64,000 nt of DNA from Halopseudomonas salegens (GTDB lineage Bacteria; Pseudomonadota; Gammaproteobacteria; Pseudomonadales; Pseudomonadaceae), in assembly GCF_900105655.1 (NCBI RefSeq), contig NZ_LT629787.1, forward strand, positions 1,488,001 through 1,552,000, written 5' to 3'. The position numbers were made by a program, and so were the translations under genes. The notes beneath the pieces were generated by a model that did not search any database, was not told the origin of the DNA, and was given only the letters and a program-made list of their open reading frames with translations. Positions within the stretch are counted from its first letter, which is position 1, and the number at the start of each line of letters is the position of its first letter. Shown in pieces: positions 8,713 through 18,500 of the stretch.

Positions 8713-9864
8713 ATGGCTTTATTGCAGCTCGGCTTCAGGCTTTTTTTTCTTGCCGGCAGTGCCTACGCCGTTATAGCGGCCCCCTTGTGGGTTGCCGCCC
8801 TCTTCGGCCTGGTGGACCATCAGCCCTATGCCGACTGGCTCAGCTGGCATCGTCACGAAATGATGTTCGGTTTTGTCATGGCCATTGTGGCCGGTTTTTT
8901 GCTGACTGCTGTCCAGAACTGGACTGGCCGTCGCGGCCTCTCTGGCTGGCCCCTGGGTGGCCTGGTTTTGTTTTGGCTTGCCGCTCGCCTGGCCTGGTTG
9001 TTTAATGCGCCGGCCTGGTTGCTGCCAGCTGTTGATGTCTGCTTTGCCCTGGCGCTGGCCGGCATAATGCTGCGATTTTTGTTGCCCGTACGGCAGAGCC
9101 GCAACTATCCCATTGTGGTGGTACTGGTTCTGCTGGGGCTGGCCAATCTGGTCAGTCACCTCGGCCTTCTTCAGAACGATTACGCCCTGCACCGGCAGGG
9201 CGTGTTGGCGGCAATCTGGCTGGTTATTGCGCTTGTGACCTTGATAGCAGGACGGGTTATCCCCTTTTTTACCGCCAACGGCCTCGGCTCAAAACAGGCA
9301 GCAAAGCCCCTGCCCTGGCTGGACAATGGCCTGTTGCTGGGTACGGTGTTTCTCGCCGTGCTGCACCTGCCGGGCATTGGTCTGGTGGCCACTCCATGGC
9401 TGAGCGCGGTGTTTGTGCTGTTGGCAGCCGGACATCTCACGCGCTTGATCAACTGGTATCAGCCGGGCATCTGGCAGGTACCTTTGCTCTGGTCACTGCA
9501 CCTGGCTTATGCCTGGCTGGTCCTGGGCATGCTGACACTGGCTGCCTGGCATCTGGGCTGGGCCAACAGCTTCAGCCAGGGGCTGCATCTGATGACGATT
9601 GGTACCATGGCCGGTCTGATTCTGGCCATGATTGCGCGGGTCAGTCTCGGTCATACCGGCCGGCCTTTGCAGCCGCCGGCAACCATGACCTGGGGCTTTG
9701 TTCTGCTGAATCTGGCCGTGCCTTTGCGTGTCGGTCTGGGCAGCTTTTACCCGCACTATGGTTTCTGGCTGGCCAGCCTGTGCTGGAGTGCTGCCTTTGT
9801 TCTGTTTCTTTACCACTACGGCCCCATGCTGTGTCGACCTCGCACGGACGGCAAGCCCGGTTAG
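8713..9864 (+). CDS. nnrS: NnrS family heme-copper membrane protein
   Basis: The 383-residue protein has about 12 hydrophobic helices with NnrS hallmarks: LGFRLFFLAGSAYA at the N terminus, WHRHEMMFGFVMAIVAGFLLTAVQNWTG, GRVIPFFTANGL, and LHLMTIGTMAGLILAMIARVSLGHTGR. NnrS is a heme- and copper-containing membrane protein that helps cells tolerate nitric oxide during denitrification. I start at ATG 8713, preceded by a GGGAGA ribosome site; an upstream in-frame start at 8530 would add a non-homologous stretch that overlaps the divergent gene. The dnr regulator follows on the same strand. No TTGAT-type box was found in front of it. Confidence 0.92.
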   Translation: MALLQLGFRLFFLAGSAYAVIAAPLWVAALFGLVDHQPYADWLSWHRHEMMFGFVMAIVAGFLLTAVQNWTGRRGLSGWPLGGLVLFWLAARLAWLFNAPAWLLPAVDVCFALALAGIMLRFLLPVRQSRNYPIVVVLVLLGLANLVSHLGLLQNDYALHRQGVLAAIWLVIALVTLIAGRVIPFFTANGLGSKQAAKPLPWLDNGLLLGTVFLAVLHLPGIGLVATPWLSAVFVLLAAGHLTRLINWYQPGIWQVPLLWSLHLAYAWLVLGMLTLAAWHLGWANSFSQGLHLMTIGTMAGLILAMIARVSLGHTGRPLQPPATMTWGFVLLNLAVPLRVGLGSFYPHYGFWLASLCWSAAFVLFLYHYGPMLCRPRTDGKPG

Positions 9865-9961
9865 CGGCAAGACCGGGCAAGCTGCTGAGTACCTCGACAG
9901 AGGCATGGTTAAATCTGCCCGGTAAAATTATCCTGCATTAAATGCTCACCGGAATACTCTG

Positions 9962-10648
9962 ATGTCCCTGAGTCAAGAACAACGCCAGCGAGTGGTGCAC
10001 CATCCTTTGCTGGCTCACTTCAGCCCGGACCACCAGCAAGCCTTGCTGGCCGACTCACAGTTTCGTGAGTATCCCGCCCACACAGTTGTTATCCGTCAGG
10101 GTGAACAGGCCGAGCGCTTTTTTATGCTGCTGGTTGGCAGTGTCAAACTATTCCGGACTTCCGCCGACGGTAAAGAAAAGGTGGTTGAGATCATTGCTGC
10201 CGGTCACACCTTTGCGGAAGCTGTCATGTTCATGAAAAACAGCGTTTACCCGGTCTGTGCCGAAACGCTGGAACCCGTTCATCTGGTCAGTTTTTCCAAT
10301 CGCCTCATGCTGGAGTTGCTGGAAACTCACCCCAAAACGTGCCTGCATCTGCTGGGGCATCTGAGCATCCGCTTGCATCAGCGTCTCGATGAGCTGGAAA
10401 ACCTCAGTTTGCAGAACGCAACCCAGCGACTGACGCTCTATCTGGTCAGTCAGGTAAGGCAGCAAAAAGATGACAGTGCCGACATTGATCTGGTGTTGCC
10501 CAAAGGCCTGATCGCTTCCCGTCTGTCCATCAAACCGGAAACCCTTTCCCGTGCCATGGCCACCTTGCGCGCCCGTGGACTCATTGCCGGCCGGGCTCGA
10601 CATATTTCCATTCCCAGCCTCTCCCGGTTGCTTGCCGAGTTTGCCTGA
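9962..10648 (+). CDS. dnr: Dnr-type nitric-oxide-responsive regulator (Crp/Fnr family)
   Basis: The 228-residue Crp/Fnr regulator lacks the N-terminal cysteine cluster of Anr. It carries HHPLLAHFSPDHQQALLADSQ and a C-terminal helix-turn-helix with KPETLSR. This fits Dnr, the heme-dependent NO sensor that turns on nir, nor and nos genes in pseudomonads. Position next to nnrS and convergent with moaA supports the call. The E..SR recognition residues match those of Anr, so both proteins probably read TTGAT-N4-ATCAA-like sites. Confidence 0.88.
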   Translation: MSLSQEQRQRVVHHPLLAHFSPDHQQALLADSQFREYPAHTVVIRQGEQAERFFMLLVGSVKLFRTSADGKEKVVEIIAAGHTFAEAVMFMKNSVYPVCAETLEPVHLVSFSNRLMLELLETHPKTCLHLLGHLSIRLHQRLDELENLSLQNATQRLTLYLVSQVRQQKDDSADIDLVLPKGLIASRLSIKPETLSRAMATLRARGLIAGRARHISIPSLSRLLAEFA

Positions 10649-10716
10649 CCCTGTTCAGGCATGTTGTGCCATGCCGTCAATACATCGTGCCGGGCAAGGG
10701 GCATGGAAGCATGTGC

Positions 10717-11721
10717 TCAACCGCCGCTGGCATTCATGAAACGCAGAATCTGAACCTGATCAACGTCAAACTCATGGCGGGCCGGCTTGTGCTGCAGGGC
10801 GCGATCAAGGGCTTGATGCAGCGGGGTGTCGGTGGTGGGATGGCGGCGTGCCAGGCTACGCAGATCAACGTTGTTTTCATGGCCGAGACACAGCAGAAGG
10901 CGACCTTCCGCCGTCAGGCGCACGCGGTTGCAACTGTCGCAGAAGTTGTGCGAGTGCGGCGAGATAAAGCCGATGCGACTGTCCGGAAAACCCTCCACAC
11001 GCACGTAGCGAGCCGGCCCGCCAGAGTTCTCGGTACTTTCGAACAGCCGATAACGTCGGGAAATGATTTCACGCACCGTATCGCTGGAGCAAAAAGATTC
11101 ACCGCGTGAGCGACCAACATGACCCAGCGGCATTTCCTCGATAAAGGTCACATCCAGATCGTGTGCCAGGGCGTAATCAACCAGTGCCGGCACCTCTTCT
11201 TCATTGCGCCCTTTCATTACGACCACATTGAGCTTGGTACGCTGAAAACCAGCCTGCCGCGTGGCCTCTATGCCGTCCAGTACCTGCCGCAGGTCCCCGG
11301 TGCGGGTGATCGCCCTGAACTTGTCCGGGTCCAGACTATCCAGGCTGATATTCAATCGCTTGACCCCTGCGTCCGCCAATGGCTGAGCGAGTTTGACCAG
11401 TTGCGAGCCGTTGGTGGTCATCACCAGTTCACGCAGGCCCGGCAGCGCGGCGATCTTTGCGCACAGCTCGACGATGCCGCGGCGAACCAGTGGCTCGCCC
11501 CCGGTAAGACGAATTTTCTTTACCCCGCGCCGAACAAACAACGCCGCTAGGCGCTGCAATTCTTCGAGACTGAGAACCCGTTGCCGTGGCAGAAACGTCA
11601 TGTCCTCGGACATGCAGTAGACGCAGCGAAAATCGCAACGGTCTGTGACTGACATGCGCACATAGTCGATACGCCTGCCCAGCCCGTCTATCAGGCCCTG
11701 CTGTTCATCTGCTTGCGACAC
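10717..11721 (-). CDS. moaA: GTP 3',8-cyclase MoaA
   Basis: This radical-SAM enzyme makes 3',8-cyclo-GTP, the first step of molybdenum-cofactor synthesis. It has the N-terminal SAM-cluster motif Cys29-x3-Cys33-x2-Cys36 (CDFRCVYC), the second-cluster cysteines [18 protein letters not shown], and the essential C-terminal double glycine (ASGG). Length 334 matches the family. The start is GTG at 11721. It is the last gene of the leftward nar operon, nine bases after the PPIase gene, so cofactor supply is tied to nitrate-reductase expression. Confidence 0.95.
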   Translation of the reverse strand: MSQADEQQGLIDGLGRRIDYVRMSVTDRCDFRCVYCMSEDMTFLPRQRVLSLEELQRLAALFVRRGVKKIRLTGGEPLVRRGIVELCAKIAALPGLRELVMTTNGSQLVKLAQPLADAGVKRLNISLDSLDPDKFRAITRTGDLRQVLDGIEATRQAGFQRTKLNVVVMKGRNEEEVPALVDYALAHDLDVTFIEEMPLGHVGRSRGESFCSSDTVREIISRRYRLFESTENSGGPARYVRVEGFPDSRIGFISPHSHNFCDSCNRVRLTAEGRLLLCLGHENNVDLRSLARRHPTTDTPLHQALDRALQHKPARHEFDVDQVQILRFMNASGG

Positions 11722-11730
11722 AAGAGCCCC

Positions 11731-12549
11731 CTACTGCAGCAAAGGTGATGCTGCTGCACGTAATGCGATGCCTTCAATCCGGGACTGTCCGATCAACGTC
11801 TCCAGATACTGCACGACGGCTTTGCTCCAGACCCGCTCGTCGAGCTCTTCGCGAATCGATTCACGCACCGCCGCAAATGGCAGCTGCCGCCCTTCAATTC
11901 GCTGCTGCACCTCCACTACATGGAAACCGTATCGACTTTCCAGTGGCTGCCCTGCCAGCCCTGTGGGCAAGCGCAGCAACTGGCGTTCAAACTCCGGCAC
12001 GGTTTGCCCGAGGCTGAGCTGCCCAAGATCGCCGCCCTGCTCTCGGGATGGACAGGCCGAAAGATCCCTTGCCCGTTCGGCAAAGCGGGTCGGATTGCTT
12101 TTGAGTTCGGCGATCAGCGCAATCGCCTCGTCACGCAGGCGGCTGCGCCCGACAGTGTCATCCGGCGCTACGGCCAGCAAGATATGCCGGGCCTGCACCA
12201 GAGGCGCACTGCAAAAGCGTGACAGATTGCTCTGATAGACCTGCTCCAGGCTTTGCGGGTCGCTGTCCGGCACCTGCACTTCGCGCTCCAGCAATACCCG
12301 GATCAGAGCTTCTTCCTCGCTTTCATCCGCAGCAGGTAATGCCTGCAGTTCCAGTTGCTCTGCCCGCTGGCGCAACAGCATGCGTATCACCAGTGCCTGC
12401 GCAGCGAGGAACATGGCTTCATCCTGTGACTCGGCCGGGTGGTACTGCATTTCCATGCCGAGCACATCCTGATCCAGCTCGACGCCGTTTACCTTGATCA
12501 ATGGCCAGGCCGGTTTGGCGCTGGACGCTATGACGGTACTGTTGTTCAT
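11731..12549 (-). CDS. Parvulin-type peptidyl-prolyl isomerase (NifM-like) of the nar operon
   Basis: The 272-residue protein carries a parvulin domain at about residues 115-225: QARHILLAVAPDD, FAERARDLSACPSREQGGDLGQL and LPTGLAGQPLESRYGFHVVEV. An N-terminal helical SurA/NifM-like region precedes it. A parvulin gene after narI is typical of Pseudomonas nar operons, and a folding role in nitrate-reductase maturation is assumed. The ATG at 12549 has a GAGGA ribosome site; a start at 12597 would abut narI but add 16 unlikely residues. No signal peptide is seen, so it is probably cytoplasmic. Confidence 0.85.
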   Translation of the reverse strand: MNNSTVIASSAKPAWPLIKVNGVELDQDVLGMEMQYHPAESQDEAMFLAAQALVIRMLLRQRAEQLELQALPAADESEEEALIRVLLEREVQVPDSDPQSLEQVYQSNLSRFCSAPLVQARHILLAVAPDDTVGRSRLRDEAIALIAELKSNPTRFAERARDLSACPSREQGGDLGQLSLGQTVPEFERQLLRLPTGLAGQPLESRYGFHVVEVQQRIEGRQLPFAAVRESIREELDERVWSKAVVQYLETLIGQSRIEGIALRAAASPLLQ

Positions 12550-12597
12550 CGCATTGTCCTCATTGAATGTCTGGCTCGAGATGATTGGCGCAGGCAA

Positions 12598-13278
12598 TCA
12601 AGCCTTGCGTCGCACGATTTGATAACGGCGCCCCAGATACCAGATCGGTGCACTGGCCACATGCACCAGGCGGGTAAAGGGAACCAGTACGAACAAGGTG
12701 ATCCCGAGGAAGACATGCAGCTTGTAGGCAAGGCCAACGGGGGCGATGCTTGCCGCTGCCTGCAGCGGGCGGAAGGTCACGATCTGCTGCGCCCAGTTGG
12801 CCAGCAGTACCATCTGCGAACCGTCGAGGTGTGCGGTTGATACGTAGATAGTGAACAGCCCGAGCAACAACTGCACCAGCAGCACCCAGAGAATCATGAT
12901 GTCGGAGATGCTGGACTGCGCCCGTACCCTGGGGTCGGTCATCCGCCGCCAGATCAGCATCACCAGGCCCACCAGACAGATCAGTCCGAAGAAGCCACCA
13001 ATAACCATGGCCATCAGCTGCTTGTTCTCATTGCTCAACCAGCGTGCGTAGACCACTGAAGGCGTCAACAGCCCGACAAAGTGCCCCGCCAGCACGGCAA
13101 TGATGCCGATATGGAACAGGTTGCTGGCCAGGCGCATGTGCTTATCGCGCATGAACTGGCTTGAGCCTGCTTTCCAGGTGTACTGCGACAGGTCGAAACG
13201 TGCCCAGCAGCCGATGATGAGTACCGCCAGCGCCACATAGGGATAAATTCCGAAAAACAGTAGGTTGATATTGTTCAT
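12598..13278 (-). CDS. narI: Respiratory nitrate reductase gamma subunit NarI
   Basis: The 226-residue, five-helix membrane cytochrome b subunit passes electrons from quinol to NarH. The four heme ligands are in the expected places: His56 and His66 (LFHIGIIAVLAGH) and a C-terminal pair 18 residues apart (KLHVFLGITLF to RLVHV). It follows narJ by 9 bases. Confidence 0.95.
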   Translation of the reverse strand: MNNINLLFFGIYPYVALAVLIIGCWARFDLSQYTWKAGSSQFMRDKHMRLASNLFHIGIIAVLAGHFVGLLTPSVVYARWLSNENKQLMAMVIGGFFGLICLVGLVMLIWRRMTDPRVRAQSSISDIMILWVLLVQLLLGLFTIYVSTAHLDGSQMVLLANWAQQIVTFRPLQAAASIAPVGLAYKLHVFLGITLFVLVPFTRLVHVASAPIWYLGRRYQIVRRKA

Positions 13279-13287
13279 GCTGATCTC

Positions 13288-14028
13288 CTAGGCTCTGCCA
13301 GCCGGCACGGCCTTGTCATTGAAATCCACCCAGTGCACCGGTACGGCAATCTCTTCCTTCGCCTGCACATTGGCCGGACGGGTGCCGCAGGCTGCGACAC
13401 TGTCGCCATTGAGGAAGGTGACCTGCTCTTCCTCCCACTCCTTGTCGAGTGCTTCCAGGCTGTTGTCCGGCGCTTCTTCCAGCACCTGCTCGCGAATGGC
13501 CGCCATGGCCAGCTCGGGCACCGTGCCGGCAATCTGCAGCAGCGCACGGAAGCAGGCCGCGTAGTCCGAGCCACGCTCTTCCAGTCGGCTGGCCAGCAAG
13601 GCCAGCAGATGTTCTACTTCGCCCAGCCCGAACCGTGCTTCCTCATTGTCCTGAGTTGCCAGGAACTCAAGGTACAGCGGGATATAGTCAGGCAACTCCT
13701 TGACGCCGATAGCGAAGCCGGCATTTTCATATTCGGCCAGCAGGTCGACCATGGCCTGACCGCGGTCACGCGACTCCCCGTGCACGTGCTCGAACAGCAG
13801 CAGCGACAGGTAGCGGCCACGCTCGAACAACTCGGTATAGGCCTCCTGCACGTCCAGCAGTTCGCTATCTGCCAGACGTGTCAGCAGAGTCAACAGGTCC
13901 TCGCGCTGCTGCGGGCTGATCTCACGGGCGTCACTGATTGCCGTCTCGATCTCGGCCCTGGCCTCCATCAGCAGCTCGGTCGGATAATCCATCAGCAGGG
14001 ATATCACCTTGAGAATTTTCACCGTCAT
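13288..14028 (-). CDS. narJ: Nitrate reductase assembly chaperone NarJ
   Basis: The 246-residue cytoplasmic chaperone inserts the molybdenum cofactor into NarG and helps attach NarGH to NarI. The protein opens with KILKVISLLMDYPTELL and contains SLLLFEHVHGESRDRGQAMVDLL and DYIPLYLEFLA, the conserved TorD/NarJ helical core. The start ATG at 14028 overlaps the narH stop (ATGA). The C-terminal acidic region (ALDKEWEEEQVTF) is also typical of NarJ. Confidence 0.95.
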   Translation of the reverse strand: MTVKILKVISLLMDYPTELLMEARAEIETAISDAREISPQQREDLLTLLTRLADSELLDVQEAYTELFERGRYLSLLLFEHVHGESRDRGQAMVDLLAEYENAGFAIGVKELPDYIPLYLEFLATQDNEEARFGLGEVEHLLALLASRLEERGSDYAACFRALLQIAGTVPELAMAAIREQVLEEAPDNSLEALDKEWEEEQVTFLNGDSVAACGTRPANVQAKEEIAVPVHWVDFNDKAVPAGRA

Positions 14029-15563
14029 TCCTCCCAGATCTGCACGGTTTTCAGAACATCCCGACGGGTCGCTTTCTTGCCGCCGAACATGTTCACCTCC
14101 GACTCGCCACTGCAGCCACTGCCAAAGCTGAACCCGCAACCATTGCGCTCGGCAAAGACTTCACTCATGGCCTCTTCACGGTGGGCACTGGGAATCACAA
14201 AGCGGTCCTCGTAATTGGCAATCGCCAGATAGCGGTACATATCTTCCGCCAGCGCTTTGGTCAGGCCGACGTCTTCCAGTACGGCCAGATTTTCTACCCC
14301 ATCGACCTGCTGCGAGCGCTTGTACACGCGCATGGCCAGCAACCGCTTGAGCGCCAGCTTGACCGGCTGCTCGTCACCAGCGGTGAGCAGATTGGCCAGA
14401 TAGCGCAAGGGGATGCGCAGGCTGTCCACGTCCGGCAGGATGCCGTTCATGCCAACCTTGCCCGCCTCCGCGGCATTCTGGATTGGTGATAGCGGTGGCA
14501 CGTACCAGACCATGGGCAGGGTGCGGTATTCCGGGTGCAGCGGCAGCGCCAGACGCCAGTCGACTGCCATCTTGTACACCGGCGACTGCTGGGCAGCCTC
14601 GATCACCGACATGGATACGCCGTCGGCCAACGCCTGTTCGATCACGGCAGGATCATTGGGATCGAGGAACAGGCTGAGTTGCCCTTCATACAGATCCTGC
14701 TCGCTGGGCATGCTCGCCACTTCGTGAATACGGTCAGCGTCGTACAGCAGCACACCCAGGTAGCGAATGCGACCGACGCAGGTTTCCGAGCAAACGGTCG
14801 GCATGCCGGCTTCGATACGCGGATAGCAGAATATGCACTTCTCCGACTTGCCGCTCTTCCAGTTGAAGTAGATCTTCTTGTACGGGCAGCCGCTGATGCA
14901 CATGCGCCAGCCGCGACACTTTTCCTGGTCGATCAGTACAATGCCGTCTTCTTCGCGCTTGTAGATCGCGCCGCTCGGGCAGGCGGCCGCGCAGGTCGGG
15001 TTCAGGCAGTGCTCGCACAGCCGTGGCAGATACATCATGAAGGTGTTTTCGTATTCGCCGTAAATGTCCGCCTGGATCTGGTCGAAGTTCTGATCCTTGC
15101 GTCGTTTGGCAAACTCGGTACCGAGAATTTCCTCCCAGTTGGGACCCCACTCGATCTTTTCCATCCGCTGGCCACTGATCGCCGAACGTGGCCGCGCAGT
15201 CGGCTGGTGCCTGGATGACGGCGCGGTGTGCAGGTGCTGATAGTCGAAATCGAAGGGCTCGTAATAGTCGTCGATGGTCGGCATGTCCGGGTTGGCGAAA
15301 ATGTTCGCCAGCACTCGGAACTTGCCGCCAATACGCGGATTGATCGACCCATCGGCGTTGCGCTTCCAGCCGCCCTTCCACTTGCTCTGGTTTTCCCATT
15401 CCTTCGGGTAGCCGATGCCGGGCTTGGTCTCGACATTGTTGAACCAGGCATACTCCATGCCCTCGCGACTGGTCCAGACGTTTTTACAGGTGACCGAACA
15501 GGTGTGGCAGCCGATGCACTTGTCCAGATTCAGTACCATTCCTACTTGTGAACGTATTTTCAT
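14025..15563 (-). CDS. narH: Respiratory nitrate reductase beta subunit NarH
   Basis: The 512-residue iron-sulfur subunit carries four cluster motifs. The first is CIGCHTCSVTCKNVW at residues 16-30. CEHCLNPTCAAACP follows, then CRGWRMCISGCP, in which Trp replaces one ligand (the 3Fe-4S site), and CIFCYPRIEAGMPTVCSETC. It relays electrons from NarI hemes to NarG in the cytoplasm. The ATG at 15563 was chosen because homology starts there (MKIRSQVGMVLNLDKC); it lies 10 bases after the narG stop. Confidence 0.96.
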   Translation of the reverse strand: MKIRSQVGMVLNLDKCIGCHTCSVTCKNVWTSREGMEYAWFNNVETKPGIGYPKEWENQSKWKGGWKRNADGSINPRIGGKFRVLANIFANPDMPTIDDYYEPFDFDYQHLHTAPSSRHQPTARPRSAISGQRMEKIEWGPNWEEILGTEFAKRRKDQNFDQIQADIYGEYENTFMMYLPRLCEHCLNPTCAAACPSGAIYKREEDGIVLIDQEKCRGWRMCISGCPYKKIYFNWKSGKSEKCIFCYPRIEAGMPTVCSETCVGRIRYLGVLLYDADRIHEVASMPSEQDLYEGQLSLFLDPNDPAVIEQALADGVSMSVIEAAQQSPVYKMAVDWRLALPLHPEYRTLPMVWYVPPLSPIQNAAEAGKVGMNGILPDVDSLRIPLRYLANLLTAGDEQPVKLALKRLLAMRVYKRSQQVDGVENLAVLEDVGLTKALAEDMYRYLAIANYEDRFVIPSAHREEAMSEVFAERNGCGFSFGSGCSGESEVNMFGGKKATRRDVLKTVQIWEE

Positions 15564-15573
15564 GGCCGGTTCC

Positions 15574-18500
15574 TCACTCGATATCCTGTGGCAGGGGTTG
15601 TGGCAGCGCGTCGCCGCCAAGACCACCCAGCTCGACGTCATCCAGCCAGTCGATCTTGTCCATCTTGCGCACCACAACGAATTCGTCGCGGTTGCAGCCG
15701 ACAGTGCCGTAATAATTGAAGCCCCATGACTGCTGGGCGTAGCCGCCGATCATGTGGGTCGGTTTGAGCACCACCCGGGTGACCGAGTTGTGATGGCCAC
15801 CGCGGGTACCGGTCATTTCACTGCCGGGCATGTTCACGATGCGTTCCTGGGCGTGATACATCATCACCATCCCTTCCATCACCCGCTGACTGACCACCGC
15901 CCGGGCGACCAGGGCGCCGTTGGCGTTGAAACACTCGACCCAGTCGTTGTCCTCGATGCCGGCCTTGGCCGCATCGACCTCGGACAGCCAGATGATCGGG
16001 CCACCACGGCTCAGAGTGAGCATGATCAGGTTGTCCGAGTAGGTGCTGTGGATGCCCCACTTCTGGTGCGGGGTGATCCAGTTAAGCACTATCTCGTTGT
16101 TGCCATTGGGCTTCTTGCCCATGACATAGCCGGTGGTACGGGTGTTGACCGGCGGCCGATAGCTCATCAGTTGCTCGCCGAAGGCTTGCATCCAGGGGTG
16201 ATCCTGGAAGAACTGCTGGCGGCCGGTAATGGTGCGCCAGGGAATGTACTCGTGAACGTTGGTGTAGCAGGCGTTGTAGCTCACGTGTTCGTCTTCCAGG
16301 CCAGACCAGGTCGGGCTGGAGATGATCTTGCGCGGCTGCGCCTGGATATCGCGGAAGCGGATGGCCTCATGCTGCTTGCCGACCGCCAGGTGGCTATGGT
16401 CACGGCCAGTGAACGTCGACAGCGCCTCCCAGGCCTTGACCGCGACATGGCCATTGGTCTCGGGGGCCAGGGACAGAATCACTTCACAGGCGTCGATGGC
16501 CGTGTTGATCTGCGGACGCCCCTGGCTGATGCCCTCCTCCAGTACCTCATGATTCAACTGACCGAGAAACTCGACCTCGTGATCGGTATTCCAGCTGATA
16601 CCCTTGCCGCCGTTGCCGAGCTTCTGCAGTAGCGGACCGAGGGAGCTGAATTTCTTGAAGGTGTTGGGGTAGTCGCGCTCCACCACCACCATGTTCGGGC
16701 AGTTCTTGCCTGGTACCGGCACTTCACCGGCGGTTTTCCAATCGGTCCCGCCAAAGGGCTGAGCCAATTCGCCGGGGCTGTCATGCAGCATGGGGATGGT
16801 GACCAGATCCTGCTCGACCCCCAGTTCTCCTGCGGAGATCTCCGAAAACTTCCTGGCGATGGACTTGTAGATATCCCAATCGGAGCGAGACTCCCAGGCT
16901 GGATCGATGGCCGCAGACAGCGGGTGAATGAAGGGGTGCATGTCCGAGGTGTTCATGTCGTCCTTCTCGTACCAGGTCGCGGTCGGCAGCACGATATCGG
17001 AGTACACGCAGGTCGAGGACATGCGGAAGTCCAGAGTGGTCACCAGATCGATCTTGCCGATGGCGCCCTCTTCTACCCAGTCGGCTTCGGTCGGCTTGAC
17101 GCCGTCACGCTTGCCCAGATCCTCGTTCATGACCCCGTGCTTTGGTGTGCCCAGCAGGTACTTGAGCATGTACTCATGGCCCTTGCCCGAACTGCCCAGC
17201 AGGTTGGAGCGCCAGATAAACATATTGCGCGGGAAGTTATCGCTGTTGTCCGGCTGCTCACAGGCGAAGCGCAGGCTGCCATCCTGCAGGCTCTGTAGCG
17301 CATAGGCCTTGGGGTCCATCCCCAGGGCGGCCGCCTCACGGCAAATGGCCAGCGGGTTGCGGTTGAACTGCGGCGCACTCGGCAGCCAGCCACCCCGCTC
17401 GGCGCGGATGTTGTAGTCGAGCATGTGCTCGGGAAACTGCGACTTGTCGGCCAGCGGCGAGAGGATCTCGTGCACGCTCATCTTCTCGTGGCGCCACTGC
17501 GAGCTGTGGTTGTAGAAGAAGCTGGTGCCGTTCATCTGCCGTGGTGGACGGTTCCAGTCCAGACCGAAGGCCAGCGGCAGCCAGCCGGTCTGCGGGCGCA
17601 GTTTTTCCTGTCCTACATAGTGCGCCCAGCCACCACCGGACTGTCCCACACAGCCACACAACATCAGCATGTTGATCAGGCCACGGTAGTTCATGTCCAT
17701 GTGGTACCAGTGGTTCATCGCCGCGCCGACGATGATCATCGAGCGGCCCTGGGTCTTGTCGGCGTTGTCGGCAAACTCGCGGGCCACGCGGATAACTTTC
17801 TCGCGGCTGACCCCGGTAATCTGCTCCTGCCACGCCGGTGTACCGGGTACGCTGGCGTCGTCATAGCTGCTGGCAACATTGGCACCACCCAGGCCACGGT
17901 CGATGCCCAGTCCGGCCGCCTGGATGTCGAACACGGTAGCGACGCGCAGTTGCTTGCCGTCCGCCAGGGTAAGCACGCGACTGGGCAGGTGGCGGTACTG
18001 GATCTCTTCGCCATCGGCCTGCTGGAAGTGATCGTGCAACTGGCCGCCGAAGTACGGAAAGGCGACATTGACCACTTCGCCGTTGTCGATCTGACTGAGC
18101 TGCAGCACTACCTCACGGCCCTCGCCACCCTCGCGGGCTTCGATGTTCCACTTGCCCGACTCGCCCCAGCGATAGCCGATCGAACCGAGGGGCGAGACCA
18201 ACTGGTCGGTGGTGCTGTCGACCGCGATGGTTTTCCACTCGGGGTTGTTGTCCTGACCAAGCTGATCGTCCAGATCCGAGGCGCGCAGGAAGCGCGTTGG
18301 CTTGTAGCCCTTCTCGGCTTCCTCCAGCAGTACCAGCATCGGCAGGTCTGTATAACGCCGCACGTAATCGGTGAAATAGGCGCTGGGCTTTTCCAGGTGA
18401 AATTCCTTGAAGATCACATGATTGAACGCCTGGGAAAGTGCCGCATCCGTGCCCTGCTTGGGGTTCAGCCAGAGGTCGGTGAGCTTGGCGACCTCGGAAT